From JBJEFI01 sp051873875 (lineage in GTDB: Bacteria; Bacillota; Bacilli; Bacillales; Bacillaceae_G), in NCBI GenBank assembly GCA_051873875.1, contig JBJEFI010000095.1, forward strand, positions 1 through 38,173: a DNA stretch of 38,173 bases. Reading direction: 5' to 3'. A program made the translations under genes and the position numbers. How positions within the stretch are numbered: the stretch's first letter is position 1; each line of letters starts with the position of its first letter. Below are positions 26,168 through 34,216 of this stretch, piece by piece. A model generated the notes under the pieces. That model saw only the letters and a program-made list of their open reading frames with translations, was not told the origin of the DNA and did no database searches.

Positions 26168-27141
26168 TGGGAATTTTAACTAGAAAAGCAGATAGATTGA
26201 GTGATAATATTCAAGATTCCTTGTTTGAATTTGCTACTATTGACGAAGCAAGCGCAGAAAAAACAGCATTTTCTAATTATTCTTATTGGAAATCAACATG
26301 GCATTCTTTTAAAAAAAATAAAGTTGCAGTTTCGCTGTTAATGATGGTTATTGTCATAATTTTGTTCACAGTTATTCAACCCTATTTACCAAATCAAAAG
26401 TTGCCTACAAAAATCTATTTAGATGATGCTACTGGTTCACAAGCTCGAAATGTAGCTCCGAATAGTGAGTTTTGGTTTGGAACGAATTCGATTGGACAAG
26501 ATTTGTGGTCACGTATTTGGAGTGGTACACGCACTTCACTTTTTATTGGCTTTGCAGTTGCAATATTTGAAGCAATTGTTGGTATTACAATTGGAGCTTT
26601 ATGGGGATATGTTCGAAAGTTAGAAACTGCATTTACTCAAATGTACAACATTATTGATAATATCCCTACAACAATTATTCTTATTTTAATGACTTATATT
26701 TTAAGACCGAGTATTTCGACGATTATTATTGCGATGTGTATTACAGGATGGGTAGAAATGGCTCGCTTTATTCGAAATCAGATTCTTATTTTAAGAGATA
26801 GAGAATATAATTTAGCTTCAAAATGTTTAGGAACGCCTACGAAAAGAATTATCACTAAAAATTTATTGCCATATTTAGTATCGGTTATCATGTTGAGAAT
26901 GTCGTTGGCTGTTCCTATTGCTATTGGTGCCGAAGTATTTTTAACATACATTGGCTTAGGATTACCAGTTAGCCAACCATCTCTTGGAAATCTTATAAAC
27001 GAAGGACGAGTATTAATGATGTCGCCTGATTTACGTTATCAATTAATTTTTCCAAGTATCGTTTTATCTGTTATTACGGTTTCATTTTATGTAATTGGAA
27101 ATGCGTTTGCAGATGCTGCAGACCCAAAAAATCATGTGTAA
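26167..27141 (+). CDS. oppC: Peptide ABC transporter permease (OppC/DppC-like)
   Basis: A 324-aa membrane subunit with the long cytosolic N-terminal tail typical of OppC and the WHSFKKNKVAVSLLMMVIVI entry to helix 1. The periplasmic-side loop contains FWFGTNSIGQDLWSRIWSGTRTSL, a hallmark of the family. The EAA loop is EYNLASKCLGTPTKRIITKNLLP, and GLPVSQPSLGNLINEG follows. It pairs with the OppB-like protein. Confidence 0.93.
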   Translation: MGILTRKADRLSDNIQDSLFEFATIDEASAEKTAFSNYSYWKSTWHSFKKNKVAVSLLMMVIVIILFTVIQPYLPNQKLPTKIYLDDATGSQARNVAPNSEFWFGTNSIGQDLWSRIWSGTRTSLFIGFAVAIFEAIVGITIGALWGYVRKLETAFTQMYNIIDNIPTTIILILMTYILRPSISTIIIAMCITGWVEMARFIRNQILILRDREYNLASKCLGTPTKRIITKNLLPYLVSVIMLRMSLAVPIAIGAEVFLTYIGLGLPVSQPSLGNLINEGRVLMMSPDLRYQLIFPSIVLSVITVSFYVIGNAFADAADPKNHV

Positions 27142-27154
27142 GGAGTGACTAAAG

Positions 27155-28198
27155 ATGTCAGAAAAAAAGCCAATTCTTTCGGTAAAAGATTTAGTTGTAA
27201 AATTTAATTTACGTAGTCAAGTATTAACGGCTATTCGAGGGATATCTTTAGATTTATATAAGGGAGAAAGTTTGGCAATTGTAGGAGAATCGGGGTCTGG
27301 AAAATCTGTTTTTGTAAAAACATTTATGGGATTACTTGATAAAAATGGATGGATTGATAATGGAGATATTCTATACAATGGGAAAAATTTAGCAAAATAT
27401 AAGTCAGAGAAAGAATGGTTAACAATACGGGGAAAAGAAATTGCTATCGTATCTCAAGATCCAATGACATCACTCAGTCCATTAAAAGTAATTGGAAAAC
27501 AGATTCAAGAATGCGTAGAAATCCATCGTGGATTAAAAGGAGCAAAAGCAAAAAAACTAACACTTCAACTCATTGAAGATGTAGGAATTAGTCATCCAGA
27601 AAAAAGATATAATCAATTCCCTCATGAGTTTTCTGGAGGAATGAGACAGCGCGTTGTTATTGCAATTGCACTCGCCTGTAATCCAAAAATTTTAATTTGT
27701 GATGAACCAACAACTGCACTAGATGTAACCATTCAAGCTCAAATATTACAGTTGTTAAAAACATTACAAAAAAAATACGCATTAACAACAATTTATATTA
27801 CACACGATTTAGGTGTTGTTGCCAATGTAGCTGATCGAGTAGCTGTCATGTATGCAGGAGATATTATTGAGATTGGTTTATTAAAAGAAGTTTTTTACAA
27901 TGGAAAACACCCATATACATGGGCGTTGTTATCATCTTTGCCTCAGCTTGGTGTAAAAGGTGAAGAGTTATATGCCATTAAAGGAACACCTCCTAATTTG
28001 TTTAAAGAAATAAAGGGAGATGCTTTTGCTCCTAGAAATCCACGAGCATTAAAAATTGATTTTCAAATAACACCTCCTTATTTTCATGTAACGGATACAC
28101 ATAAAGCAAAAACTTGGCTGTTAGACCCACGAGCACCGAAAGTAAATCCACCAGATTCATTACGAAAATTCTTTGCAAAATGGGAGGGTCGATCATGA
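27155..28198 (+). CDS. oppD: Peptide ABC transporter ATP-binding protein (OppD/DppD-like)
   Basis: A 347-aa ATPase with Walker A GESGSGKS (44-51), Q-loop SQDPMTSLSPL, signature FSGGMRQR, Walker B LICDEPTTALD and H-loop THDLGVV, plus the C-terminal oligopeptide-transporter extension beginning near HPYTWALLSSLP. The usual Cys-rich iron-sulphur motif of many OppD C-termini is not apparent. AAGGAGTG precedes the ATG by 8 bp. It overlaps the next gene by ATGA. Confidence 0.93.
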   Translation: MSEKKPILSVKDLVVKFNLRSQVLTAIRGISLDLYKGESLAIVGESGSGKSVFVKTFMGLLDKNGWIDNGDILYNGKNLAKYKSEKEWLTIRGKEIAIVSQDPMTSLSPLKVIGKQIQECVEIHRGLKGAKAKKLTLQLIEDVGISHPEKRYNQFPHEFSGGMRQRVVIAIALACNPKILICDEPTTALDVTIQAQILQLLKTLQKKYALTTIYITHDLGVVANVADRVAVMYAGDIIEIGLLKEVFYNGKHPYTWALLSSLPQLGVKGEELYAIKGTPPNLFKEIKGDAFAPRNPRALKIDFQITPPYFHVTDTHKAKTWLLDPRAPKVNPPDSLRKFFAKWEGRS

Positions 28199-29145
28199 AA
28201 AAAGAGGTGTTAGTGGAGATAAAAGATTTAAAAATTGAATTTGGAAAACGAAAAAATAAATTTACAGCAGTACAAAACGTTAATTTTCATATATATAAAG
28301 GGGAAACGTTTGGGTTAGTTGGCGAATCTGGATCAGGAAAAACAACGATAGGTCGAGCCATTATGCGCATTAATGAAGTTTCTCAAGGTGAAATTTTATT
28401 TAATGGTAAAAAAATAAACGGAAAAATTTCAAAACAATTGGACCGTGAAATTACGAAAAAAATTCAAATGATTTTTCAAGATCCAATGGCATCTTTAAAT
28501 GAACGTGCAAAGGTAGACTATATTATTTCAGAGGGATTGTACAATACAAAACAATTTAAAAATGAAGGAAATCGAAAAGATAAAATAAAAAAAGCTTTAT
28601 TAGATGTTGGATTATTGCCAGAGTTTGCAAGTCGCTTTCCTCATGAATTTTCAGGTGGTCAGCGTCAGCGGATTGGAATTGCGCGAGCTCTTGTTATGGA
28701 ACCAGAATTTATTATTGCTGATGAACCAATTTCAGCATTAGATGTATCCATTCGTGCGCAAGTGTTAAATCTATTATCAAATTTACAGAAAAAGAGAAAT
28801 TTAACTTATTTATTTATCGCTCATGACTTATCTGTCGTTCGATTCATTACAGAGCGAATTGCAGTGATTTATAAAGGGGAAATTGTAGAAATGGCAGAAA
28901 CAGAGAAGCTATTTGAAAACCCACTTCACCCATATACACGAGCATTGCTATCTGCTATTCCAGAACCAGATCCAAGTATAGAGCAAGAAAAGAAAATTGA
29001 AATTTATGATCCTAGTTGTCATGATTATAGTATCGAAGCGCCAAGTTTTGTTGAAGTAGAGAGCGAACATTTTGTATTAGGGAATTCAAAAGAAATAGCA
29101 GCTTACAAAAAAAAATTAAAAGAAAAAGGTGTGTTGATAAAATGA
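28195..29145 (+). CDS. oppF: Peptide ABC transporter ATP-binding protein (OppF/DppF-like)
   Basis: A 316-aa ATPase starting at ATG 28195 (MKKEVLVEIKDLKIEFG), seven bases after GGGAGGG; the longer in-frame reading from 28114 lies inside the upstream gene and has no ribosome site. Walker A GESGSGKT (43-50), signature FSGGQRQR, Walker B IIADEPISALD and H-loop AHDLSVV are intact. The C-terminal HPYTRALLSAIPEPDP extension is typical of OppF. With the OppD-like subunit it forms the ATPase pair of the peptide importer. Confidence 0.94.
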   Translation: MKKEVLVEIKDLKIEFGKRKNKFTAVQNVNFHIYKGETFGLVGESGSGKTTIGRAIMRINEVSQGEILFNGKKINGKISKQLDREITKKIQMIFQDPMASLNERAKVDYIISEGLYNTKQFKNEGNRKDKIKKALLDVGLLPEFASRFPHEFSGGQRQRIGIARALVMEPEFIIADEPISALDVSIRAQVLNLLSNLQKKRNLTYLFIAHDLSVVRFITERIAVIYKGEIVEMAETEKLFENPLHPYTRALLSAIPEPDPSIEQEKKIEIYDPSCHDYSIEAPSFVEVESEHFVLGNSKEIAAYKKKLKEKGVLIK

Positions 29146-30059
29146 GAAAACCAACACCATTGAAAATTGGAGATACAATTGGATTAATTGGCACCTCTAG
29201 TCCAACACCGTCACAACGATTAGAGCCTGCAGTTCAAGCTTTACAGAAATTAGGATTACATGTTGTTTTGGGAGAAAGTTGTCAAGCTTCTTATGGCTAC
29301 CTTTCTGGGAGTGACACATTACGAGCACAAGATGTAAATAAAATGTTTGCTAATCCAGAAATTAAAGGTGTATTTGCAATTCGTGGAGGGTATGGAGCAC
29401 CAAGAATATTAGATTTATTAGATTATGAGTTAATTAAAAATAATCCAAAAGTATTCGTGGGATATAGTGATGTTACAGCCCTTCATCAAGTATTTAACCA
29501 AATCTGTGATTTTATTACTTATCATGCTCCAATGCCTTCTACAGAATTATATAAAGGAATAGATGCTTATACAGAAGATTATTATTACCGTAATCTTTTT
29601 CAAATAGAACCTTTAGGTAAAGCTAAAAATCCCGAAGGTATAGAAATAGAGACACTTGTAGATGGGGAAGCGGAAGGAATTCTTATTGGAGGAAACTTAT
29701 CATTAGTTACAGCTTCCTTAGGAACAAGATATGAAATAGATACAAAAGGGAAAATACTCTTTTTAGAAGATATTGATGAATATACGTATCGTATAGATCG
29801 AATGCTTGTTCAATTAAAACAAGCTGGTAAATTAGATGAATCAGTAGGAATTATTCTAGGTGGCTTTACAAATTGTGAACCAGAAAACCCAGAAAGAAGT
29901 CTAACTTTACAAGAAGTTTTTCACGATCATTTACAATCACTTTCTATCCCTATTTTATCTAACATTGCTTGTGGTCATTGTATGCCAACTATGACATTAC
30001 CATTAGGTGCACGAACAAGAATAAACACATATAAAAAAGAAATTACAATACTAGAGTAA
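29142..30059 (+). CDS. ykfA: LD-carboxypeptidase family S66, YkfA-like
   Basis: A 305-aa serine peptidase of family S66, which cuts the L-D bond ahead of the terminal D-Ala in murein tetrapeptides. The catalytic triad is visible: nucleophile S109 in VGYSDVTAL, E209 in LFLEDIDEY and H279 in ACGHCMP, with GGYGAPRILDLLDY ahead of the nucleophile. The absence of a signal peptide means it acts in the cytosol. Its ATG overlaps the oppF-like stop (ATGA), tying it to peptide import. Confidence 0.93.
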   Translation: MRKPTPLKIGDTIGLIGTSSPTPSQRLEPAVQALQKLGLHVVLGESCQASYGYLSGSDTLRAQDVNKMFANPEIKGVFAIRGGYGAPRILDLLDYELIKNNPKVFVGYSDVTALHQVFNQICDFITYHAPMPSTELYKGIDAYTEDYYYRNLFQIEPLGKAKNPEGIEIETLVDGEAEGILIGGNLSLVTASLGTRYEIDTKGKILFLEDIDEYTYRIDRMLVQLKQAGKLDESVGIILGGFTNCEPENPERSLTLQEVFHDHLQSLSIPILSNIACGHCMPTMTLPLGARTRINTYKKEITILE

Positions 30060-30065
30060 AAGCCT

Positions 30066-30851
30066 ATGCTACAGTCATCTTTACAACAAATAATAGATAG
30101 TTTTAATGGAAATGTTGGCTTACTTGTTAAAGATTTAAAAAGGGATAATGTCATTGCAAATTATCAATCTGAAAAAATGGTTGTATCTGCTAGTATTATT
30201 AAAGTACCAATTATGTTAGCTGTTTTAAAAGAAAAAATAGTGTTATCTAAAGAGATTATACTTAAAGAAGAAGATAAAGTAGCTTTTAGTGTTATTGCTG
30301 AACAAAATCAATCGGAATATTCAATTGAAGAATTAATAATTTGGATGATTATTACAAGTGATAATACAGCAACTAATTTATTGATTGACTTATTAGGCGA
30401 AGATAAGATTAACGCTATTATAAAAGAAATAGGAATGAAAAAAACATTTTTGAATAGAAAAATGATGGACTTTGAAGCAATTGAAAAAGGAAAAAATAAT
30501 TATACATCTCTACAAGATATGCTTGTTTTAATGGAGAAGTTATACCATGGGAAATTGTATTCAAAGGAAATAAGTGAATACGCAATTTCTATTTTAAAAA
30601 GGCAACGAGATTCAGGAATGTTAAAACGTTATATAGTTGATAATGTAATCGTTGCACATAAAGGTGGCGAACTAGACTATCTAAATCATGATATTGGTAT
30701 TTTCTATACAAAAAAAACGGACTATTTTATTGGTGTATCGATAACAGATGCACTAAATAATGAAGAAGCTTATAAAGTAATAGGAAAATTATCCAAAGTT
30801 ATTTATGAGTATTTAGGGAAGGAGCAACCAGATGAAGTATGCAATTATTAA
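30066..30851 (+). CDS. Class A beta-lactamase-like serine hydrolase, cytosolic
   Basis: A 261-aa protein of the penicillin-recognising fold. The S-x-x-K motif is SIIK (43-46), the SDN loop is SDNTATN (98-104), and HKGGE stands at the K-T-G position. RKMMDFEAIEKGKNNYTS matches the related-serine-hydrolase group rather than true class A enzymes with their E-x-x-L-N omega loop. There is no signal peptide, so it should be cytosolic, unlike resistance beta-lactamases. Inside a murein-peptide operon, a D-peptidase or amidase role is likely, but no reaction can be assigned. It starts 6 bp after ykfA with only a weak ribosome site and overlaps ykfC by 20 bp. Confidence 0.85.
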   Translation: MLQSSLQQIIDSFNGNVGLLVKDLKRDNVIANYQSEKMVVSASIIKVPIMLAVLKEKIVLSKEIILKEEDKVAFSVIAEQNQSEYSIEELIIWMIITSDNTATNLLIDLLGEDKINAIIKEIGMKKTFLNRKMMDFEAIEKGKNNYTSLQDMLVLMEKLYHGKLYSKEISEYAISILKRQRDSGMLKRYIVDNVIVAHKGGELDYLNHDIGIFYTKKTDYFIGVSITDALNNEEAYKVIGKLSKVIYEYLGKEQPDEVCNY

Positions 30852-31644
30852 GGAATCAATTGGAACACTATACTGCCATTCTTCATTCGATTCTGAAATA
30901 GCGGATGAATGTTTATTCGGAATGATCGTTGAAATAAAATCAATAGCAGAAAATGGCTGGTATAAGATTCGTACTCACTATGGATATGAAGGATATATAA
31001 AAGGAAATAGCCTTTGTTTCGAAAATATAGATACATGGAAACAAAAAACAAATGGTGTTATAATGCAGTCTTTTTGCGATGTAATGAATCAACCTAGAAT
31101 TCAAAGTAAAATATTGATGGTAATTCCACGTGGTGGAATTATTATTCGCGTTAATGAATTTGCTAGTGATGGTGCGTGGCAAAAAGTTTTTTTACCAACA
31201 GGAGAAGAAGGTTGGATTCGCACGAATTATATGCAACCATATGCAAGAGAAAAAATAGAAATGAATGAAGTAAGTTTTCGAGAAATGGTAGTTCAAACAG
31301 CATTCTTGTATATGAATGTACCTTATCGTTGGGGAGGAAAGACACCATTAGGTATTGATTGCTCTGGGCTAACTTCAATGGCATATATGCTTAATGGCGT
31401 ATTAATTTATCGGGATGCGAGTATTGAAGAAGGGTTTCCTGTTCGCAAAATTTCGTATGAAGAAGCAAAAAGAGGAGATTTGATTTATACACCTGGACAT
31501 ATTGTGATGTATTTAGGGGATGACAAATATATTCATTCTTCTTTAGGCGGAAATGAAGTTAAGATTAATAGTTTTAATGTCAATGATCCTGATTATCGTG
31601 AAGATATTGCTCAAAATATTTTATATGCAGGAACAGTTTTTTAA
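30832..31644 (+). CDS. ykfC: NlpC/P60 endopeptidase, YkfC-like (gamma-D-Glu-diamino acid peptidase)
   Basis: A 270-aa cysteine peptidase. Two SH3b-like modules (about 1-65 and 70-137) precede the NlpC/P60 domain with C177 (GIDCSGL), H223 (PGHIVMY) and H235 (YIHSS). YkfC enzymes cut the gamma-D-Glu-diaminopimelate or Lys bond of murein peptides bearing a free N-terminal L-Ala, which releases L-Ala-D-Glu for the epimerase two steps up the operon. No signal peptide is visible, so action in the cytosol is inferred. A good GGGAAGGAG site lies within the preceding gene. It is the last gene of the operon. Confidence 0.92.
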   Translation: MKYAIIKESIGTLYCHSSFDSEIADECLFGMIVEIKSIAENGWYKIRTHYGYEGYIKGNSLCFENIDTWKQKTNGVIMQSFCDVMNQPRIQSKILMVIPRGGIIIRVNEFASDGAWQKVFLPTGEEGWIRTNYMQPYAREKIEMNEVSFREMVVQTAFLYMNVPYRWGGKTPLGIDCSGLTSMAYMLNGVLIYRDASIEEGFPVRKISYEEAKRGDLIYTPGHIVMYLGDDKYIHSSLGGNEVKINSFNVNDPDYREDIAQNILYAGTVF

Positions 31645-31650
31645 AAAAAA

Positions 31651-31667
31651 CTGCCTTTTTTCGGCAG
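31651..31667 (-). terminator. Terminator for the feo operon (minus strand)
   Basis: CTGCC/GGCAG hairpin whose minus-strand 3' side runs into eight Ts (plus-strand A-run 31643-31650). It stops transcription arriving from feoB. Confidence 0.7.
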
Positions 31668-31671
31668 CTTT

Positions 31672-31695
31672 AGGCTACATTTTGTAGCCTTTTTT
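31672..31695 (+). terminator. Terminator for the muropeptide operon
   Basis: AGGCTACA (31672-31679) pairs with TGTAGCCT (31683-31690) around three Ts and is followed by five Ts. It abuts the convergent feoB stop. Confidence 0.88.
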
Positions 31696-33091
31696 ATTTG
31701 AGAAACATGTTGTAAATAAGCGTTGTAAGCATTGTCGTACCAACGGCAATAACAGTTGGAATTAAAAATGATAAAAAAGTCCACTTTTTACTTTTTGTTT
31801 CTTTATAAATATTTACTAATGTTGTTCCACATGGATAGTGAAGAAGAGAGAACAACATCATGTTTAGTGCTGTTAACATGGTCCAACCATTATCTAATAG
31901 TAATGTTTTTAATTGTGTAAGGCTATCGAAATCTGTCATACTTCCAGTAGCTAAATATCCCATAATTAAGATAGGGAATACGATTTCATTTGCAGGTAGT
32001 CCAAGAATGAACGCCATTAAAATATATCCATCTAATCCCATTAATTTAGCAAATGGATCGATGAAATTTACTCCATGTACTAGTAAAGAGGCGTCTCCAA
32101 CATGGATATTAGCCAATAACCAAATAAGTATACTCGCAGGAATAGCAACTTTTACTGCACGCATTAATACACTTAATGATTTAGTTAATGAAGAACGAAT
32201 AATTGTATCGAAAATAAGTGGTTTACGATAAGGTGGTAGTTCAAGTGTGTAGTGAGTAGGCATTCCTTTTAATAATGTTTTTGATAAAAAATAAGAAACG
32301 ATAAAAGTAACAACAACTCCTAGTAACACAAAACCTACTAAAGTAGCTGTAACAACTAATGTTTGAATACCACTTGTATACGCACCTGCCATGAATAGTG
32401 TAGCTAATAAAATAAGTGTTGGCCATCGTCCATTGCATGGAACAAAATTATTTGTTAAAATAGCTAACATTCTTTCACGTGGTGACTCAATGATTCGTGT
32501 TGACATAATTGCAGCAGCATTACAGCCAAATCCCATAGCCATCGTTAAAGATTGTTTCCCATGTGCACCTGTTTTTTTGAAAATACGGTCTAAATTAAAA
32601 GCAACTCGAGGCAAATATCCGAAATTTTCTAGTAAAGAAAAGATAGGGAAAAAGATAGCCATCGGTGGTAACATAACACTAACAACAGCGCCAACCCCTT
32701 TAAAAAGGCCTAATATTAATAGTCCAGACAACCATTCAGGTGCATGAATGAGTTGAAACAAAGTAAGTAATTGTCCTTCTAAATAGCTAAATAAATCCGC
32801 TAACATTTGTGAAGGTACATTAGCGCCTGCAATTGTTATATAAAAAATCATTCCTAGCATTACTAACATAATAGGGAACCCATATACTGGTGATGTTAAA
32901 ATATCATCTAATTTTTCATATCGTTTTGATAAAGATTTCCGCTCTCGTTTTGTTACATTATTAGCAATATCATAGGATAAGGAGTAAAGGTTTGTTACGA
33001 TGGCATCTTTCGTTTCATTACTACTTAATCGTTGTGCTTCTTCGTAAACATTGGACAGTTGTTTAAGTTGTGAATTGTGTTGTCCACTCAT
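31694..33091 (-). CDS. feoB: FeoB membrane (permease) half, separate gene
   Basis: A 465-aa protein carrying only the membrane part of the ferrous iron transporter FeoB: an N-terminal helical lead (about 1-65), the FeoB/nucleoside-recognition 'Gate' repeats and about eight helices. The conserved Cys sits in MGFGCNAAAIMSTR, and FVPCNGRWPTLIL matches the second conserved Cys region. The start is ATG 33091, 9 bp after AAAAGGAGG. This site lies inside the end of the GTPase gene, with a 29-bp overlap in a different frame, so translation is coupled. A dedicated ribosome site shows this is a true two-gene arrangement, not a sequencing error. Confidence 0.92.
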   Translation of the reverse strand: MSGQHNSQLKQLSNVYEEAQRLSSNETKDAIVTNLYSLSYDIANNVTKRERKSLSKRYEKLDDILTSPVYGFPIMLVMLGMIFYITIAGANVPSQMLADLFSYLEGQLLTLFQLIHAPEWLSGLLILGLFKGVGAVVSVMLPPMAIFFPIFSLLENFGYLPRVAFNLDRIFKKTGAHGKQSLTMAMGFGCNAAAIMSTRIIESPRERMLAILTNNFVPCNGRWPTLILLATLFMAGAYTSGIQTLVVTATLVGFVLLGVVVTFIVSYFLSKTLLKGMPTHYTLELPPYRKPLIFDTIIRSSLTKSLSVLMRAVKVAIPASILIWLLANIHVGDASLLVHGVNFIDPFAKLMGLDGYILMAFILGLPANEIVFPILIMGYLATGSMTDFDSLTQLKTLLLDNGWTMLTALNMMLFSLLHYPCGTTLVNIYKETKSKKWTFLSFLIPTVIAVGTTMLTTLIYNMFLK

Positions 33092-33791
33092 AAGTTTCTG
33101 CCTCCTTTTCTGTTTGTTGTACATATGTTTGTAGATTATTAACTAATCCTAGATCTCCATCTAATAATCGAAGTGCAATCCAACGTAGAGGAAACGTATT
33201 GTTGAAAATACCTCTTAATTTTGTTTCAAGCAATGCGATTTTTTCTTCTATTTCTTTTGTATACGTGATTTCAATTGGAGTACATTGGAATTCTCCACTT
33301 GCTACTTCATATACCTTTTTAAGTAATTCATCAATCCCGACTTTATTTCTAGCAGAAATAGCCACAACTGGAACCCCAAGAAGCGTAGATAGTTTTTCTG
33401 TGTCAACATGTACACCATTTTTTTCTGCCTCATCAATTAAATTAACCGCAACTACTGCATTCGGAGTAATCTCTAAAACTTGTAATGCCAAATTTAAATG
33501 TCTTTTTAAGGCATTTGCATCTACGGTAATAATTGTTACATCTGGATTTTCAAATAAAATATAGTTACGAGCAATTTCTTCATCGTGTGATTTAGCAAGC
33601 AAAGAATACGTTCCAGGTAAATCTATAATTGTATAGTTTTGTTTATTGTATTCAAAATCACCTTTAGCAAGAGAAACCGTTTTTCCCGCCCAGTTTCCAG
33701 TATGTTGATTTAATCCAGTTAACACATTAAATAACGTACTTTTACCTGTATTAGGATTCCCTGCTAATGCAATGTTAATATTGTTCTTCAT
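33063..33791 (-). CDS. feoB: FeoB GTPase half, separate gene
   Basis: A 242-aa cytosolic protein equal to the N-terminal G domain plus helical GDI domain of FeoB. It shows G1 GNPNTGKST, G3 DLPGTYSL, G4 NLID and G5 SAR. It ends after the GDI domain, exactly where normal FeoB enters the membrane domain. It would gate the membrane half encoded next. The start at ATG 33791 is 7 bp after AAGGTG, whereas the ATG two codons earlier is too close to that site. It overlaps feoA by 17 bp. Confidence 0.93.
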   Translation of the reverse strand: MKNNINIALAGNPNTGKSTLFNVLTGLNQHTGNWAGKTVSLAKGDFEYNKQNYTIIDLPGTYSLLAKSHDEEIARNYILFENPDVTIITVDANALKRHLNLALQVLEITPNAVVAVNLIDEAEKNGVHVDTEKLSTLLGVPVVAISARNKVGIDELLKKVYEVASGEFQCTPIEITYTKEIEEKIALLETKLRGIFNNTFPLRWIALRLLDGDLGLVNNLQTYVQQTEKEAETYEWTTQFTT

Positions 33792-34032
33792 TCTCATTCA
33801 CCTTCGTTCCATAAATTTTTCTACATTCTTCTTTTCGTAAAGCAATCATTGTATCACTTACTAAAATAGCAACTGGATCACCTAAAGGACTTTTTCGTAT
33901 GACCTTAATGACTGCTCCTGGAACAAAACCTAAATCTAATAACCTTCTTCTTAACGGACCTTCTATTGTTAATTTTTTTATTTTTAATGATTCATGAATA
34001 GTTAACGTATCTAATGTAATAAGGTTTTCCAA
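33775..34032 (-). CDS. feoA: Ferrous iron transport accessory protein FeoA
   Basis: An 85-aa SH3-like protein that supports FeoB-mediated Fe2+ uptake. The family pattern is clear: RRRLLDLGFVPGAVIKVIRKSPLGDPVAILVSDTMIALRKEE. The start is TTG 34032, seven bases after GGGAGGGG; an in-frame upstream ATG at 34065 would run through that ribosome site. First gene of the feoA-feoB(G)-feoB(M) operon, each gene overlapping the next. Confidence 0.93.
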   Translation of the reverse strand: MENLITLDTLTIHESLKIKKLTIEGPLRRRLLDLGFVPGAVIKVIRKSPLGDPVAILVSDTMIALRKEECRKIYGTKVNENEEQY

Positions 34033-34100
34033 TTCATTTCCCCTCCCTATAAAAATTGAGTACAACCTAATATTTTGCCTTTGTGCAACTTTTTAAATAT

Positions 34101-34129
34101 ATATTATGCTTCATTTTCTAAAATGTCAA
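34101..34129 (-). promoter_or_regulatory. feo promoter with internal palindrome
   Basis: On the minus strand a perfect TTGACA (34129-34124) is followed after 17 bp by TAATAT (34106-34101), about 70 bp before the feoA start. The palindrome CATTTT-CT-AAAATG (34112-34125) fills the spacer and touches the -35, a typical place for a repressor site. No good Fur box is visible. Confidence 0.65.
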
Positions 34130-34216
34130 TAAATTTATATTTGCAGTTGTATCCTTTATAAAAACATGATTAAATAAAGTGCGAAATCACTTGAATGTGT
34201 TAGGAGTGTATAGTTT

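Noticed and set aside
30066..30851. Beta-lactam resistance gene
   Set aside because: No signal peptide, no class A omega-loop Glu motif, and an operon devoted to peptide use.
33063..33124. FeoB split as a frameshift error
   Set aside because: The membrane half has its own strong ribosome site and start codon within the overlap, which a random frameshift would not create.
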